Positions 26,612-36,390 of a stretch of 64,000 bases of DNA are shown piece by piece. The position numbers and the translations under genes were made by a program. Location: IMG/VR virus record IMGVR_UViG_3300042868_010462, positions 1 to 64,000 of that record; one strand, 5' to 3'. The stretch is from a virus. Numbering within the stretch: position 1 is the stretch's first letter; the number at the start of each line of letters is the position of its first letter. Under the pieces are notes generated by a model. It had not been told where the DNA came from and ran no database searches. It saw only the letters and a list, made by a program, of their open reading frames with translations.

Positions 26612-27498
26612 GAAAACAACTTGTAAAAAGTGTTGAGAAAATTTTAGATGAAAATGTAAATACATCGTTATTATTAGGAGATATAGGTGTTTTTGGTTTT
26701 AGAAATTCTTTAGAAAAATTCAGTAATCGAGTTTTTAATATAGGTATTTTAGAACAAAGTACAATTGGTGTCGCGGCAGGGTTATCCAAATGTGGTATTA
26801 TACCAATTGTTCACACTATAGCACCCTTTATGGTCGAGAGGGCTTTTGAACAAATAAAAATAGATTTCGGTTATCAAAAATTAAAAGGAAATTTTATCTC
26901 AATTGGTGCGTCATATGATTATGCTGCTTTAGGGTCAACACATCATTGTCCTGGTGATGTACAACTTTTAATGACCATACCAAACTTACAAATATTTTTA
27001 CCAGGTACCTCATTTGAATTTGATTTATTATTGAATGAAATTTATCAAAGTGAATCACCAAATTACTTTAGATTAACTGAATACGAAAATAATATTAACA
27101 TTGATGTAAAGTTTGGAAAAGCAAATGTAATAAAAGAGGGTAAACTAGCGACTATTATTTGTGTTGGAAATATGTTACAAAGTGTCCTCGATGTATGTCA
27201 AAATTTAGATGTAACTATATTGTATTATACAACTTTGAAACCTTTTGATTTTAATACACTGAAGGATTACTTCAATGAAAAAATAATAATAGTTGAACCT
27301 TACTATGAAGGTGTACTGAATTACTATGTCAACTCAACATTCAAAAACAAAAAATTTCATATTGATAATATTGGAATACCTCATATATTTTTACTTAATT
27401 ATGGTACAAAAATTGAACATGATAAAAATTTAAAACTAGATAAACAGAGTATAGAACAAAGAATTATAGAATGTATACAATCGAATCTGAATGTTTGA
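26608..27498 (+). CDS. Transketolase C-terminal (pyrimidine-binding) subunit
   Basis: 296 residues. RVFNIGILEQSTIGVAAGL includes the catalytic Glu of the Pyr domain; PFMVERAFEQIKIDFGYQ and the HHCPGDVQLLMTIPNLQIF region follow, then a C-terminal domain. Starts with an ATGA overlap to the N subunit, so they are probably made in equal amounts to form a heterotetramer. Confidence 0.86.
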   Translation: MRKQLVKSVEKILDENVNTSLLLGDIGVFGFRNSLEKFSNRVFNIGILEQSTIGVAAGLSKCGIIPIVHTIAPFMVERAFEQIKIDFGYQKLKGNFISIGASYDYAALGSTHHCPGDVQLLMTIPNLQIFLPGTSFEFDLLLNEIYQSESPNYFRLTEYENNINIDVKFGKANVIKEGKLATIICVGNMLQSVLDVCQNLDVTILYYTTLKPFDFNTLKDYFNEKIIIVEPYYEGVLNYYVNSTFKNKKFHIDNIGIPHIFLLNYGTKIEHDKNLKLDKQSIEQRIIECIQSNLNV

Positions 27499-28481
27499 AA
27501 ATTATTGAGAAAATAAATTTCGAACCATTGGTCAACAAAAAAATATTAATCACAGGTGCATCAGGTCTTATAGGGAGTTGGATGACAATTTGCTTACAAC
27601 TTTTGAAAAATACTCATAATTTAGAATTATATATTTGGACAAAAAATAAGTTACTCAATTTTAATTCCCCAACTACTGAACTTAATATTATAACAAGAGA
27701 TATTTGTGATGAAAAAAGTTTTACTGATTTACCAAATTTCGATATTATTATTCATGCAGCTGGTTATGGACAACCTTCTAAGTTTTTAGAGAATAAAATA
27801 AAAACTATTATATTAAACACAAAATCAACTATAAATTTAATTCAGAAATTAAATAAAAATGGTAAATTTTTGTTTGTAAGTACAAGTGAAATATACAGTG
27901 GAAACTATAAAGAAGAAATTACAGAAAATGATTTTGGTTTCACATTAACGAATCATCCTCGTAGTTCTTACATAGAGGGTAAAAGATGTGGAGAATCTAT
28001 TTGTTACTCATATATCGAACAAAACATTGATATTAAAATAATAAGATTAAGTTTGGCTTATGGCCCAGGTACAAAAAAAGGTGATACAAGGGTTTTAAAT
28101 TCTCTAATAGAGAAAGCACTCAAGGAAAACGAAATAAATCTATTAGATTCAGGTAAAGCTATACGAACCTATTGTTATATTTCTGATGTAATAGAAATGT
28201 TTTGGAATATATTTTTATATGGGAAAGAAAAAATTTATAATGTCGGAGGTTCAGAAAAAATATCAATTTATGAATTAGCTAAAGAAATAGGAAACTATTT
28301 AAACGTTAATGTTAATTTACCTAAACAAGATAAATCCTTAGAAGGTAGTCCAAATTTAGTTAATATGAGTATTAATAGATATCTACAAGAATTTGGTAAC
28401 AAAAATTTCATACCTTTACAACAAGGTTTAAAACAAACAATTAATTGGCAAAAAAAAATATATGAAGAAAATAACTTATAA
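27471..28481 (+). CDS. NAD-dependent epimerase/dehydratase (extended SDR)
   Basis: 336 residues. ILITGASGLIGSW is the NAD-binding GxxGxxG; IIHAAGYGQP follows; catalytic Ser and the YxxxK motif are seen in STSEIYSG and SSYIEGKRCGES; IRLSLAYGPG and YNVGG complete the sugar-nucleotide epimerase pattern. Acts on an NDP-sugar, which one is not evident. Overlaps the transketolase C subunit by 28 bases and the next gene by 20 bases. Confidence 0.85.
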   Translation: MYTIESECLKIIEKINFEPLVNKKILITGASGLIGSWMTICLQLLKNTHNLELYIWTKNKLLNFNSPTTELNIITRDICDEKSFTDLPNFDIIIHAAGYGQPSKFLENKIKTIILNTKSTINLIQKLNKNGKFLFVSTSEIYSGNYKEEITENDFGFTLTNHPRSSYIEGKRCGESICYSYIEQNIDIKIIRLSLAYGPGTKKGDTRVLNSLIEKALKENEINLLDSGKAIRTYCYISDVIEMFWNIFLYGKEKIYNVGGSEKISIYELAKEIGNYLNVNVNLPKQDKSLEGSPNLVNMSINRYLQEFGNKNFIPLQQGLKQTINWQKKIYEENNL

Positions 28482-29373
28482 AAATATAGAAAAAATTTTG
28501 GGTTTTAAGTTAGACAAAGAACTCAGAGAAAGAGTTAATAGTTTTGATTTAAAATATAGAAAATTAAGTAAAAAAGAATTAGACCATTACTTGAATCATT
28601 GTGTTAATGTCCTCACTAGTGATATAACAATATCCGGTAAACATAGAATAACAGAATGGGAAAAAGGTTGGGATGAAAACCTAACTTCTTTTAATGAATC
28701 AAAAAACATACAAGATTTAATCCCAAAATATCACTCAAAAAATAGAATTGTACGATGGAATGGTGATGTTGTTATGCCTCTTACCGAAAACTTTGACTAT
28801 AAAATTCACATATGTTTTGTAGATGCGATTTTGAGACATTATTCTAAAGGTCTAAAAAATGTATTTGAATTTGGTTGTGGACCGGCTTATCACTTAATTA
28901 GATTGAAAAAATATGATGAAAATATAAATGTGTTCGGTACTGATTGGACAACAAGTTCACAAAAAATTATCGAAAACATAAATCATATTTTGAATATGGA
29001 CATAAAGGGCATCAATTTAGATTTTTTTAATCCTGATTATAATATTGAAATCCCAAAAAATTCTGCTATATATACTGTAGCGTCATTGGAACAAATAGGT
29101 GATGAATTTGGAAAAATCGTTGATTTTATGATTGAAAAAAAACCATCGATTTGTATCCATATGGAACCAATTGATGAATTATTGGATAAAGATATATTAG
29201 TTGATAATTTATCAATCAAATATTTTAGAAAAAGAAATTATTTGAATGGTTTTTTACCTTATTTGGAGTCATTGGAAGAAAAAAATAAAATTAAAATTCT
29301 TAAAAAACAAAGAATTTTTAGTGGTAGTTATTTTATAGAAGGACATTCTTTAATTGTTTGGAAGCCACTATAA
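28462..29373 (+). CDS. Putative SAM-dependent methyltransferase (sugar-related)
   Basis: 303 residues. VFEFGCGPAYHLIRL near residue 134 is a SAM-binding motif I, followed by NVFGTDWTTSSQKI (motif II region) and YTVASLEQIGDEF. The N-terminal ~110 residues are a helical cap. Similar proteins occur in sugar-modification clusters; the acceptor cannot be read from the sequence. Confidence 0.65.
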   Translation: MKKITYKNIEKILGFKLDKELRERVNSFDLKYRKLSKKELDHYLNHCVNVLTSDITISGKHRITEWEKGWDENLTSFNESKNIQDLIPKYHSKNRIVRWNGDVVMPLTENFDYKIHICFVDAILRHYSKGLKNVFEFGCGPAYHLIRLKKYDENINVFGTDWTTSSQKIIENINHILNMDIKGINLDFFNPDYNIEIPKNSAIYTVASLEQIGDEFGKIVDFMIEKKPSICIHMEPIDELLDKDILVDNLSIKYFRKRNYLNGFLPYLESLEEKNKIKILKKQRIFSGSYFIEGHSLIVWKPL

Positions 29374-29393
29374 CTTAAAAAAATATAAAGATA

Positions 29394-30173
29394 ATGACAT
29401 CTTTTAAATCTGTGATGGCTGTTGATTTAGTAAATTCTTGGGATAAAGTACCTAATGGATGTTGGGATTTATTAGAAGATTTATATATCAGATATAATGA
29501 AGAAAAAAGTACAACTCAAAAAATACCAAAAAAAATTCATCAAATTTGGATTGGTGAAATACCTGAAACAGTAATTGAACTTAGTAATCAAATAAAAACC
29601 ATAAATTCTGATTGGGAATATAAACTATGGACAATGGATGATTTGAAAGATTATCCAATGATGAATAAAAATTTGTTTGATTGTTTACAAAATCCAGGTA
29701 GTAAATCAGATGTTGCAAGATATGAAATAATTTATAACGAAGGAGGAATTTATTTGGATACTGATTTTAAGGTAATAACAAAATTTGATTCCATCATAAA
29801 TTGTGATTTTTTTACAGGGGTTGGTCACTCAAAAGAACCAATGGTCTTTAATGGATTATTTGGAAGCACCCCAAAAAATATTTTTTTGGAGTCATTATTA
29901 ACTTCACTAAAAAATCAAGAATTTGATTGTAATACTAATGATAAAGAAAGTATTATGAATTTTAGTGGTCCTTATTTCTTTTCGAACCAATTTTTTTCTT
30001 TTATTAAACAAAATCCAAGTTCAGATTTTGTTGTTTTCCCAACTCCTTATTTTTATCCCCTACCAGCCACTGAGAGAAATAATGTTAGAAACAACATCAA
30101 TCATGAACTAATTACACAATATATTAGTGATAAAACAATTTGTGTTCATTTGTGGTTTTGTTCATGGCAATAG
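29394..30173 (+). CDS. GT32-type glycosyltransferase
   Basis: 259 residues. KIPKKIHQIWIGE opens the GT32/OCH1-like domain and SDVARYEIIYNEGGIYLDTD carries the donor- and metal-binding DxD. In this family the donor is usually GDP-mannose, UDP-Gal or UDP-Glc. Stop overlaps the next start by 10 bases. Confidence 0.83.
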   Translation: MTSFKSVMAVDLVNSWDKVPNGCWDLLEDLYIRYNEEKSTTQKIPKKIHQIWIGEIPETVIELSNQIKTINSDWEYKLWTMDDLKDYPMMNKNLFDCLQNPGSKSDVARYEIIYNEGGIYLDTDFKVITKFDSIINCDFFTGVGHSKEPMVFNGLFGSTPKNIFLESLLTSLKNQEFDCNTNDKESIMNFSGPYFFSNQFFSFIKQNPSSDFVVFPTPYFYPLPATERNNVRNNINHELITQYISDKTICVHLWFCSWQ

Positions 30174-30949
30174 ATTATATACAAGGAGAGAAATTTCAAA
30201 GATTAGCAGATAATAATAAAATATTTTATGTTGACACACATAATGTTAGTAATTTTTTGAAAAATCCCCCAAAAAACGAATTTGTTTTAATATCACATAA
30301 TAGTGATGGTAATATTACAAAAAACCCCAAAAGATTCAACGCAGGTTCAAGTAATGATTTCTTTTTTGATTACAACACTTTACCTAAAAATTTAGTTAAA
30401 TGGTTTGGTCAGAATGTTGATGTAGAAAGTGAAATTTTAGATTCTATCCCTATCGGATTAGAAAACTCTTGTTGGTTTCCTACAATAAAAAAAATAGACA
30501 AAATTAATACAATTAGAGTCGAAGAAAAAAAATATATTAATCTTTTATACATTAATCATAATATAAATACAAATTTAACTGAAAGACAAAAACCTTACGA
30601 CATATTGAAATCCAAAAATTGGTGCACCACTGAATATGGTAAAAATGGAGAAAACTTTGAACAATATTTAAAAATGTTACATTCACACATTTTTGTTTTA
30701 TGTCCATCAGGTAATGGTTTAGATACACATAGATTTTGGGAAACACTATATGTCAACTCAATTCCTGTGGTTAAAAGAAATTTGAATAACAAATTTTATA
30801 CTGACTTACCAATATGTTTTATTGATGATTGGGAAGAATTAGACGAAAATTTCCTTAACGAGGAGTTGATTAAAATAAAAAAAATGGAATACAACTTTGA
30901 ACAATTGGATTTTAATTTTTGGAAAAACAAAATTAAGAATACTATATGA
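30164..30949 (+). CDS. Exostosin-like (GT47-type) glycosyltransferase, copy 1
   Basis: 261 residues from ATG 30164; the earlier in-frame codons lie within the upstream gene. The C-terminal part has FVLCPSGNGLDTHRFWETLY and SIPVVKR, the donor-binding pattern of exostosin-like GT47 proteins. A partner with similar layout is encoded at 33110. Ends with an ATGA overlap. Confidence 0.65.
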   Translation: MAIDYIQGEKFQRLADNNKIFYVDTHNVSNFLKNPPKNEFVLISHNSDGNITKNPKRFNAGSSNDFFFDYNTLPKNLVKWFGQNVDVESEILDSIPIGLENSCWFPTIKKIDKINTIRVEEKKYINLLYINHNINTNLTERQKPYDILKSKNWCTTEYGKNGENFEQYLKMLHSHIFVLCPSGNGLDTHRFWETLYVNSIPVVKRNLNNKFYTDLPICFIDDWEELDENFLNEELIKIKKMEYNFEQLDFNFWKNKIKNTI

Positions 30950-31860
30950 AAATAAAATTCTTGGGATATTGGAATAATGATTATAACATATACAATTTTA
31001 TAAATGATATTTGGAATTACGATGGTAAATATAATGAATATATCACTTATGGGGATGATTATACACATATAGTTATAATTAATAAAATTAATTATAATCT
31101 GAACTTTGATAAGGAAAAAACCTTCGGAATTATTTTAGAACCTCATTGGTCAACTAATTTTGATAACAATTTGTTTGACAAATGTAAATTTGTTCTGACT
31201 TACGAAACAGATTTTTATAAAAAAAATAATGCCATATTTTATCCATTATTAGGAACACATAGGTTATATAATTGTCAATATAAAGGTGAAATAATATACC
31301 AACCTGAAACCACTAAAACTATAATAAATTCAAACTTCCAAAAAGACAAAAAACTATCCATTATTGTTAATTATCATAGTGAAGCTAATAGTGTTAAATC
31401 TAATTATACCATAACAAGATATGTCGAAAGAGAAAATTTAGTAAAAAAACTTTTGGAAAGTGATTTGGATTTTGATATGTATGGGCAAGATTGGGACACT
31501 ATTGGAGTTAAAGATAGAAGATACAAAGGGTTTCTCTCGAACAAGTTAGATGGTATAAAAAATTATGAATATACAATTGCTTTAGAAAACTCAAGTATTA
31601 GAGGAAATATAACTGAAAAAATTATTGACCCTATTTTGTGTAAAACAATTCCAATTTATAATGGACACCCATCAATACAAGAATTTTATCCAAATTCTTG
31701 TGAGTATTTACACTATGATGGTAATGAAATAGAAAATATAAGAAAAATAATTAATTCTGAAAAAAAAGAATATAATTTTATAGAATCAATAGATTTATAT
31801 TTAAATCATTACAACCCTATTAAAATAATTAAAGAAATAATTGAAAATGACAGTATCTGA
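30946..31860 (+). CDS. GT10-like fucosyltransferase, copy 2
   Basis: 304 residues. C-terminal YTIALENSSIRGNITEKIID and KTIPIYNGHPSIQEF match the GT10 donor site and resemble copy 1 at 25037. The N-terminal half differs, as expected if acceptor specificity differs. Overlaps the following FkbM gene by 14 bases. Confidence 0.75.
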   Translation: MKIKFLGYWNNDYNIYNFINDIWNYDGKYNEYITYGDDYTHIVIINKINYNLNFDKEKTFGIILEPHWSTNFDNNLFDKCKFVLTYETDFYKKNNAIFYPLLGTHRLYNCQYKGEIIYQPETTKTIINSNFQKDKKLSIIVNYHSEANSVKSNYTITRYVERENLVKKLLESDLDFDMYGQDWDTIGVKDRRYKGFLSNKLDGIKNYEYTIALENSSIRGNITEKIIDPILCKTIPIYNGHPSIQEFYPNSCEYLHYDGNEIENIRKIINSEKKEYNFIESIDLYLNHYNPIKIIKEIIENDSI

Positions 31861-32455
31861 AAAAATTTTTGAAACTTTATACTTTAATGATGGTTTTTTT
31901 ATTGAATGCGGGGCTAATGATGGTATCACACAAAGTAATACCTATCTTCTTGAGAAACTTAAAAATTGGAATGGTATATTAGTTGAACCCTCAAAAAATA
32001 AATTCGTTGAGTGCCAAACGAACAGAAGTACTAAAAACATTTTTTATAATTGTGCCTTGGTTTCTGATGATTTTAAAGAAGAATTTATTGAAGGTGATTT
32101 TGATGGTAATTTAATGAGTTCAATAAATGGGAGAAGGCTAAATAGAAAAAATTTGGAACTAGTACCAACATTAACCTTGAATTATATTTTAGAGAAACAT
32201 AAAATTGAAAAAATTGATTTTTTTTCTCTTGATGTTGAGGGTTATGAATTAGAAGTTCTCAAAGGTATTGATTTTAAAAAATTCAAACCTAAGTACATTT
32301 TAATCGAAATTTATAATCATCTTTTTGAACCTATAACTAATTTTTTAAAAAATGAAAATTACATTTTAGTTCAGAATGTTTCAAACTTCAACAAAAACGA
32401 TTATCCAAACTGGGATGGAAGTCATAATGATTATTTATTCAAACAAATAAATTAA
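31847..32455 (+). CDS. FkbM-type methyltransferase, copy 2
   Basis: 202 residues from ATG 31847 (a TTG two codons upstream is also possible). FFIECGANDGITQSNT is the SAM-binding loop, GILVEPSKNKF and FFSLDVEGYELEVLKG the further FkbM motifs. Stop overlaps the GT25-like gene as TAATG. Confidence 0.83.
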   Translation: MTVSEKIFETLYFNDGFFIECGANDGITQSNTYLLEKLKNWNGILVEPSKNKFVECQTNRSTKNIFYNCALVSDDFKEEFIEGDFDGNLMSSINGRRLNRKNLELVPTLTLNYILEKHKIEKIDFFSLDVEGYELEVLKGIDFKKFKPKYILIEIYNHLFEPITNFLKNENYILVQNVSNFNKNDYPNWDGSHNDYLFKQIN

Positions 32456-33105
32456 TGAAACTAGACAAAATTTATTTATTGAACCATAAAGATTTTGATG
32501 TCAGGAGAGATAATATTGAGTCAAAACTTAAAAGTGAAAAAATAGAATATGAGTTGGTTCAAAATTACCATCCATCTGAAATAAATTATGAGTATGATTT
32601 AGGTGATTGGAATCAACATTTTGACATTGAAATAACTCACCCCTATGGTAATTACAAAAATTTTTCCAAAAAGGTTTCTATAGGTAGTTTGAGTTTAGTT
32701 CTAAAACACAAATTTTGTTTCTTGAGTCAGTTAAAATATAATTATAAAAACATTCTTATTTTGGAAGACGATTGTGAAATACCAAACAACTTTCAAAATT
32801 TATTAGATGACGTTATGAACGAATTTGAACCACTTACCAATTTTGGTGTGGGTGTGGTTATGTTAGGTACGGCATTCAATTTTAGTTCCAAAAAAAATGA
32901 TGGGACAAAAAAAATATATTTCGATGAACTACAAAAAACTAGATGTACTCATGCGTATATTATTAATATTGAAGTGACAAAAAAAATAATTGAATATTTT
33001 TCATATTGTAATTTACCTATAGATTTCAAATTAAATGAATTGTTCGAGTTTTTTAAAATAAAAGTTGCTTGGCTAGAACCAGGATTAATTCAAGTAAAAT
33101 TTTAA
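32455..33105 (+). CDS. GT25-like glycosyltransferase, copy 2
   Basis: 216 residues. IYLLNHKDFDVRRDNIESKL at the N-terminus and ILILEDDCEIP near residue 100 are the GT25 core; THAYIINIEVTKKIIEYF follows as in family members. More divergent than the copy at 22977. Confidence 0.68.
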   Translation: MKLDKIYLLNHKDFDVRRDNIESKLKSEKIEYELVQNYHPSEINYEYDLGDWNQHFDIEITHPYGNYKNFSKKVSIGSLSLVLKHKFCFLSQLKYNYKNILILEDDCEIPNNFQNLLDDVMNEFEPLTNFGVGVVMLGTAFNFSSKKNDGTKKIYFDELQKTRCTHAYIINIEVTKKIIEYFSYCNLPIDFKLNELFEFFKIKVAWLEPGLIQVKF

Positions 33106-33109
33106 TATT

Positions 33110-33988
33110 TTGACCATAACAATAGCCCCAATGGTACATCCAGAAGTTGCTGATGCCCCATATTTTTTAGAAATACTTTCTAATCTAAAAGATAAACTTG
33201 ATGATACATTTCATTTTATAATTTCAAGATTAAATACATCAGAAGAAATTGTACAATTTCACAATTGTATAAAAAATGACAAAAAAAATATTTTAATTTT
33301 ACTTTCAGATGAAAAAGGAATTATTCCTCCTTTTTTGGAAAAACTTTATTTAGTATTCAGAACATATAGTAACTCTAATTTAGTTGATAATAAAAAAATT
33401 TTTCCTGTACCATGTGGTTTTTCTTTTGGGTATGGTGGGTTTTTTGGTAATTCAGATTGGAAATATAAACAAACAACAAAAAAATTACTTGTTGACCGAA
33501 AGTATGATATTTTTTATTCAGGTCAATTTTCTCAAAATAGACAAGATTGTATTAACGTGTTAAACAATCTAAAAAATAACTATAATTGTATTGTAAATAT
33601 TACTGATGGATTTGCTAAAGGTTTCAAATTAGAAGAATACTATAATTTTATGTCAGATTCCAAAATCTCAATAGTACCAAATGGTTGTGTGGTGCCTGAA
33701 TCATTTAGATATTTCGAGTCGTTCGAAAACAACTGTATTGTTGTTACAACTTTCCCAAGAAACACAATATATGGTAATTGGTTTTATAATAATTCTCCAG
33801 CAATATTTTTAGAAGAATGGTCACAATTGACCAATGAATTAGTTGATACACTTCTAAGACCTGACGAACTCGAAAAATTTGATATCGTAAATCAGAAATA
33901 TTTTGAACATAATATATCTCCATTGGGGATTAGTAATTATATTTATAAACAAATTACAATTAAAGAAAATGATAGGGGTATACTTTAG
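33110..33988 (+). CDS. Exostosin-like glycosyltransferase, copy 2
   Basis: 292 residues if it starts at TTG 33110; ATG 33131 is an alternative seven codons later. Contains FYSGQFSQNRQDCINVLNNL, SDSKISIVPNGCVVPESFRY and a following FESFENNCIVV, an exostosin-like donor site. Overlaps the GT11 gene by 20 bases. Confidence 0.6.
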   Translation: MTITIAPMVHPEVADAPYFLEILSNLKDKLDDTFHFIISRLNTSEEIVQFHNCIKNDKKNILILLSDEKGIIPPFLEKLYLVFRTYSNSNLVDNKKIFPVPCGFSFGYGGFFGNSDWKYKQTTKKLLVDRKYDIFYSGQFSQNRQDCINVLNNLKNNYNCIVNITDGFAKGFKLEEYYNFMSDSKISIVPNGCVVPESFRYFESFENNCIVVTTFPRNTIYGNWFYNNSPAIFLEEWSQLTNELVDTLLRPDELEKFDIVNQKYFEHNISPLGISNYIYKQITIKENDRGIL

Positions 33989-34688
33989 AGGAAGATTAGG
34001 GAACAATATGTATCAATATGCTTATATTCGAAGTGTTTCAGAAAGATTAAATTTAGAATTTACTATACACGAATCACCACAAGGTAATTTTGAACAATTT
34101 GATGATATTTTTCCTCATTTAAATTACAAAAAAAATGTTGGTTCTTTTACTAAGATGTTAGAAGAAATAAACTATGACTTTAAAGAAGATTTATACAACT
34201 TAAAAGATGATACAATAACGTATGGATTTTTTCAAAATCATATGTACTCCGAAAGAGAAAAAGTTAAAAATTGGTTTAAAATCTTTTTAGACGACAATCA
34301 AGAAAAAGAATTGGAATCAATTGTAAATAATTTTAGTCCTGATGAGTATTGTTATATTAATTTTAGGGGTACAGATTTTATGGATGTTATTAGTTGGCAG
34401 ACAAACAAAGATTTTTTTGAGAGAGCAAAAAATCAAACTAAAAGAAAAAAATATTTGGTAATTACTGATGATATTGAAAACGCTAAAATCAATATTAATG
34501 CTGATGCTTATTTTAACCCAAATTTCAAAATCGCATTGAAATTGATGACTTTATCAAAAGAATTAATAATTCCCGCATGGACTTCTTTTGGTTGGTGGGG
34601 TGCGTGGTTGAGTGAAAGTGAAAAAATTTGGGCGCCTGATATAACTGACATATGTTATAATAAAAATGATATATTCACGTATATATAA
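33969..34688 (+). CDS. GT11 alpha-1,2-fucosyltransferase-like protein, copy 2
   Basis: 239 residues from ATG 33969, chosen because the GT11 start motif begins at once (IGVYFRGRLGNNMYQYA). CYINFRGTDF replaces the usual HxRRxDY motif, so the Arg pair of copy 1 is partly lost; IPAWTSFGWWGAWLS matches the C-terminal motif. Donor likely GDP-fucose, though the altered motif makes this less certain than for the first copy. Confidence 0.75.
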   Translation: MIGVYFRGRLGNNMYQYAYIRSVSERLNLEFTIHESPQGNFEQFDDIFPHLNYKKNVGSFTKMLEEINYDFKEDLYNLKDDTITYGFFQNHMYSEREKVKNWFKIFLDDNQEKELESIVNNFSPDEYCYINFRGTDFMDVISWQTNKDFFERAKNQTKRKKYLVITDDIENAKININADAYFNPNFKIALKLMTLSKELIIPAWTSFGWWGAWLSESEKIWAPDITDICYNKNDIFTYI

Positions 34689-34702
34689 AAAAATTTCAAT
34701 TA

Positions 34703-35335
34703 ATGACTGATACACATTTCGAAAAATTAAAAATAAAGTTTAAAGGATATGAAACCTTAAAAGAATCCTATTCCCAAGCAGGTCAAGACCTATTCGTTTT
34801 GTGCGTGTTGGATGGGAAGAAAAATGGTAAATTTTTAGATATTGGTGCATCTTGGCCAAAATTTTATAATAATACCTTTTTATTAGAGTCCGATTATAAT
34901 TGGAGTGGGTTGTTAATTGAAATAGATAACGAGTATTGTTCTCAATATCCTTCCGATAGAAGGTCAGAATTTATCTGTGGTGATGCAACCTCATTAGATT
35001 ATGTAAATATTTTTTCAAATTTAAAAGAAGTTGATTATCTTTCTTTAGATATTGATGGTTTACCTACTTTAGATGTGCTCAAAAAATTAGATTTGGGTAC
35101 TAATCAAATTTCTGTTGTTACTTTTGAACACGACATTTATAAGTCAGATTCTTATATAAGAGACGAATCAAGAAAAATTTTTGAGTCATTTGGTTATGTT
35201 CGTTTGTGTTCAGATGTTTGTAATGGTGGAAATTCTTTTGAGGATTGGTATATAACTCAAAAAATTTACGATGAAAAACTTAAAGTTTTGGAATCGGTAA
35301 ACAATGAGTGGACTGAAATTATTTACAACAAATGA
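34703..35335 (+). CDS. FkbM-type methyltransferase, copy 3
   Basis: 210 residues. SQAGQDLFVLCVL and GKFLDIGASWPKFYNNTFLL give the SAM-binding region, WSGLLIEIDNEY and YLSLDIDGLPTLDVLK the later motifs. In place of the usual GxExxVL it has DGLPTLDVL, a variant subgroup. Ends with an ATGA overlap. Confidence 0.72.
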   Translation: MTDTHFEKLKIKFKGYETLKESYSQAGQDLFVLCVLDGKKNGKFLDIGASWPKFYNNTFLLESDYNWSGLLIEIDNEYCSQYPSDRRSEFICGDATSLDYVNIFSNLKEVDYLSLDIDGLPTLDVLKKLDLGTNQISVVTFEHDIYKSDSYIRDESRKIFESFGYVRLCSDVCNGGNSFEDWYITQKIYDEKLKVLESVNNEWTEIIYNK

Positions 35336-36354
35336 AAATAATTTTTGAATCAAGTTTATTGTCTCAGAATGGGACTTCTGTAGCAACATTTGACTATGCA
35401 AATTATAACCAAGAAATTTTGGGTAATGAGTCAATTATTCTTACAAAATCTACAAATTATTTGAAAGAGTTACACCCAAATCTTGAGCATCACTCAGAAA
35501 CTTTTAATCTTTTTACAAAAAAATTTGATGTACACCAATATAATAATTGGTATGAAGCTGAAAAAATAATTAGCGACACAAAATGTGATATGTTATATAC
35601 CTTAAAAAGTGGTATTCAGGATGAAATTGTTTCACAAAATACAAAAACAAGTGTTCATGCTGTTTTTAGATGTTTACAACCTCATGGTACAAAAAATGCT
35701 TTTATATCTGAATGGTTGTCTGTTAATTTTTTAGGTGGTCAAATCCCATATGTACCACACATTGTAAAATTACCTGAAATTGACGAGAATCTTAGAAAAT
35801 CTCTTAATATACCAAAAGATGCAATTGTAATAGGACGACACGGTAGTAAAACTTCTTTTAATTTACCTTTTGTTTTTGATGTAATTAATAGAATTATAAA
35901 TGAAAGAACTGATTTATATTTTCTATTTCTGAATACTAATTCTTTTTGTGAAAGTTTTTCAGAAACAAGAATAAATAATCACGAACGAATTATTTTTTTA
36001 CCCGAAACATTCGATGTTTTTGAAAAAACTAAATTTATTAACACTTGTGACGCTACGATACATGCAAGAAAGAATGGTGAAAGTTTTGGTTTGGCTATTG
36101 CTGAATTCTCAATAAGAAACAAGCCGGTTATAACTTGGTCAGGTAAAGAACATCATAAATTTTATGAACATGGACATGATTTTGCCCATATTCATATGTT
36201 AGGGGATTGTGCTTATTATTACGATGATTATGACCAACTTTACAATATTCTAAAAAATTTTGAACCACAACCAAATAAAAATTGGGACGTATACTCCCAA
36301 AAATTTACTCCTCAAAAGGTTATGGAAAAATTTAAATCAGTTTTTTTAGATTGA
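35332..36354 (+). CDS. GT4-like glycosyltransferase
   Basis: 340 residues. The N-terminal Rossmann half begins KIIFESSLLSQNGTSVATFD; the second half has AIVIGRHGSKTSFN, then FINTCDATIHARKNGESFGL, the GT4 donor-binding E-x7-E-like region. Last gene of the transferase run before Gmd and Fcl; a 36-base gap follows. Confidence 0.72.
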   Translation: MKIIFESSLLSQNGTSVATFDYANYNQEILGNESIILTKSTNYLKELHPNLEHHSETFNLFTKKFDVHQYNNWYEAEKIISDTKCDMLYTLKSGIQDEIVSQNTKTSVHAVFRCLQPHGTKNAFISEWLSVNFLGGQIPYVPHIVKLPEIDENLRKSLNIPKDAIVIGRHGSKTSFNLPFVFDVINRIINERTDLYFLFLNTNSFCESFSETRINNHERIIFLPETFDVFEKTKFINTCDATIHARKNGESFGLAIAEFSIRNKPVITWSGKEHHKFYEHGHDFAHIHMLGDCAYYYDDYDQLYNILKNFEPQPNKNWDVYSQKFTPQKVMEKFKSVFLD

Positions 36355-36390
36355 TAATTTACTAAAAATTTTGGTGCTTTATACTGAAGT

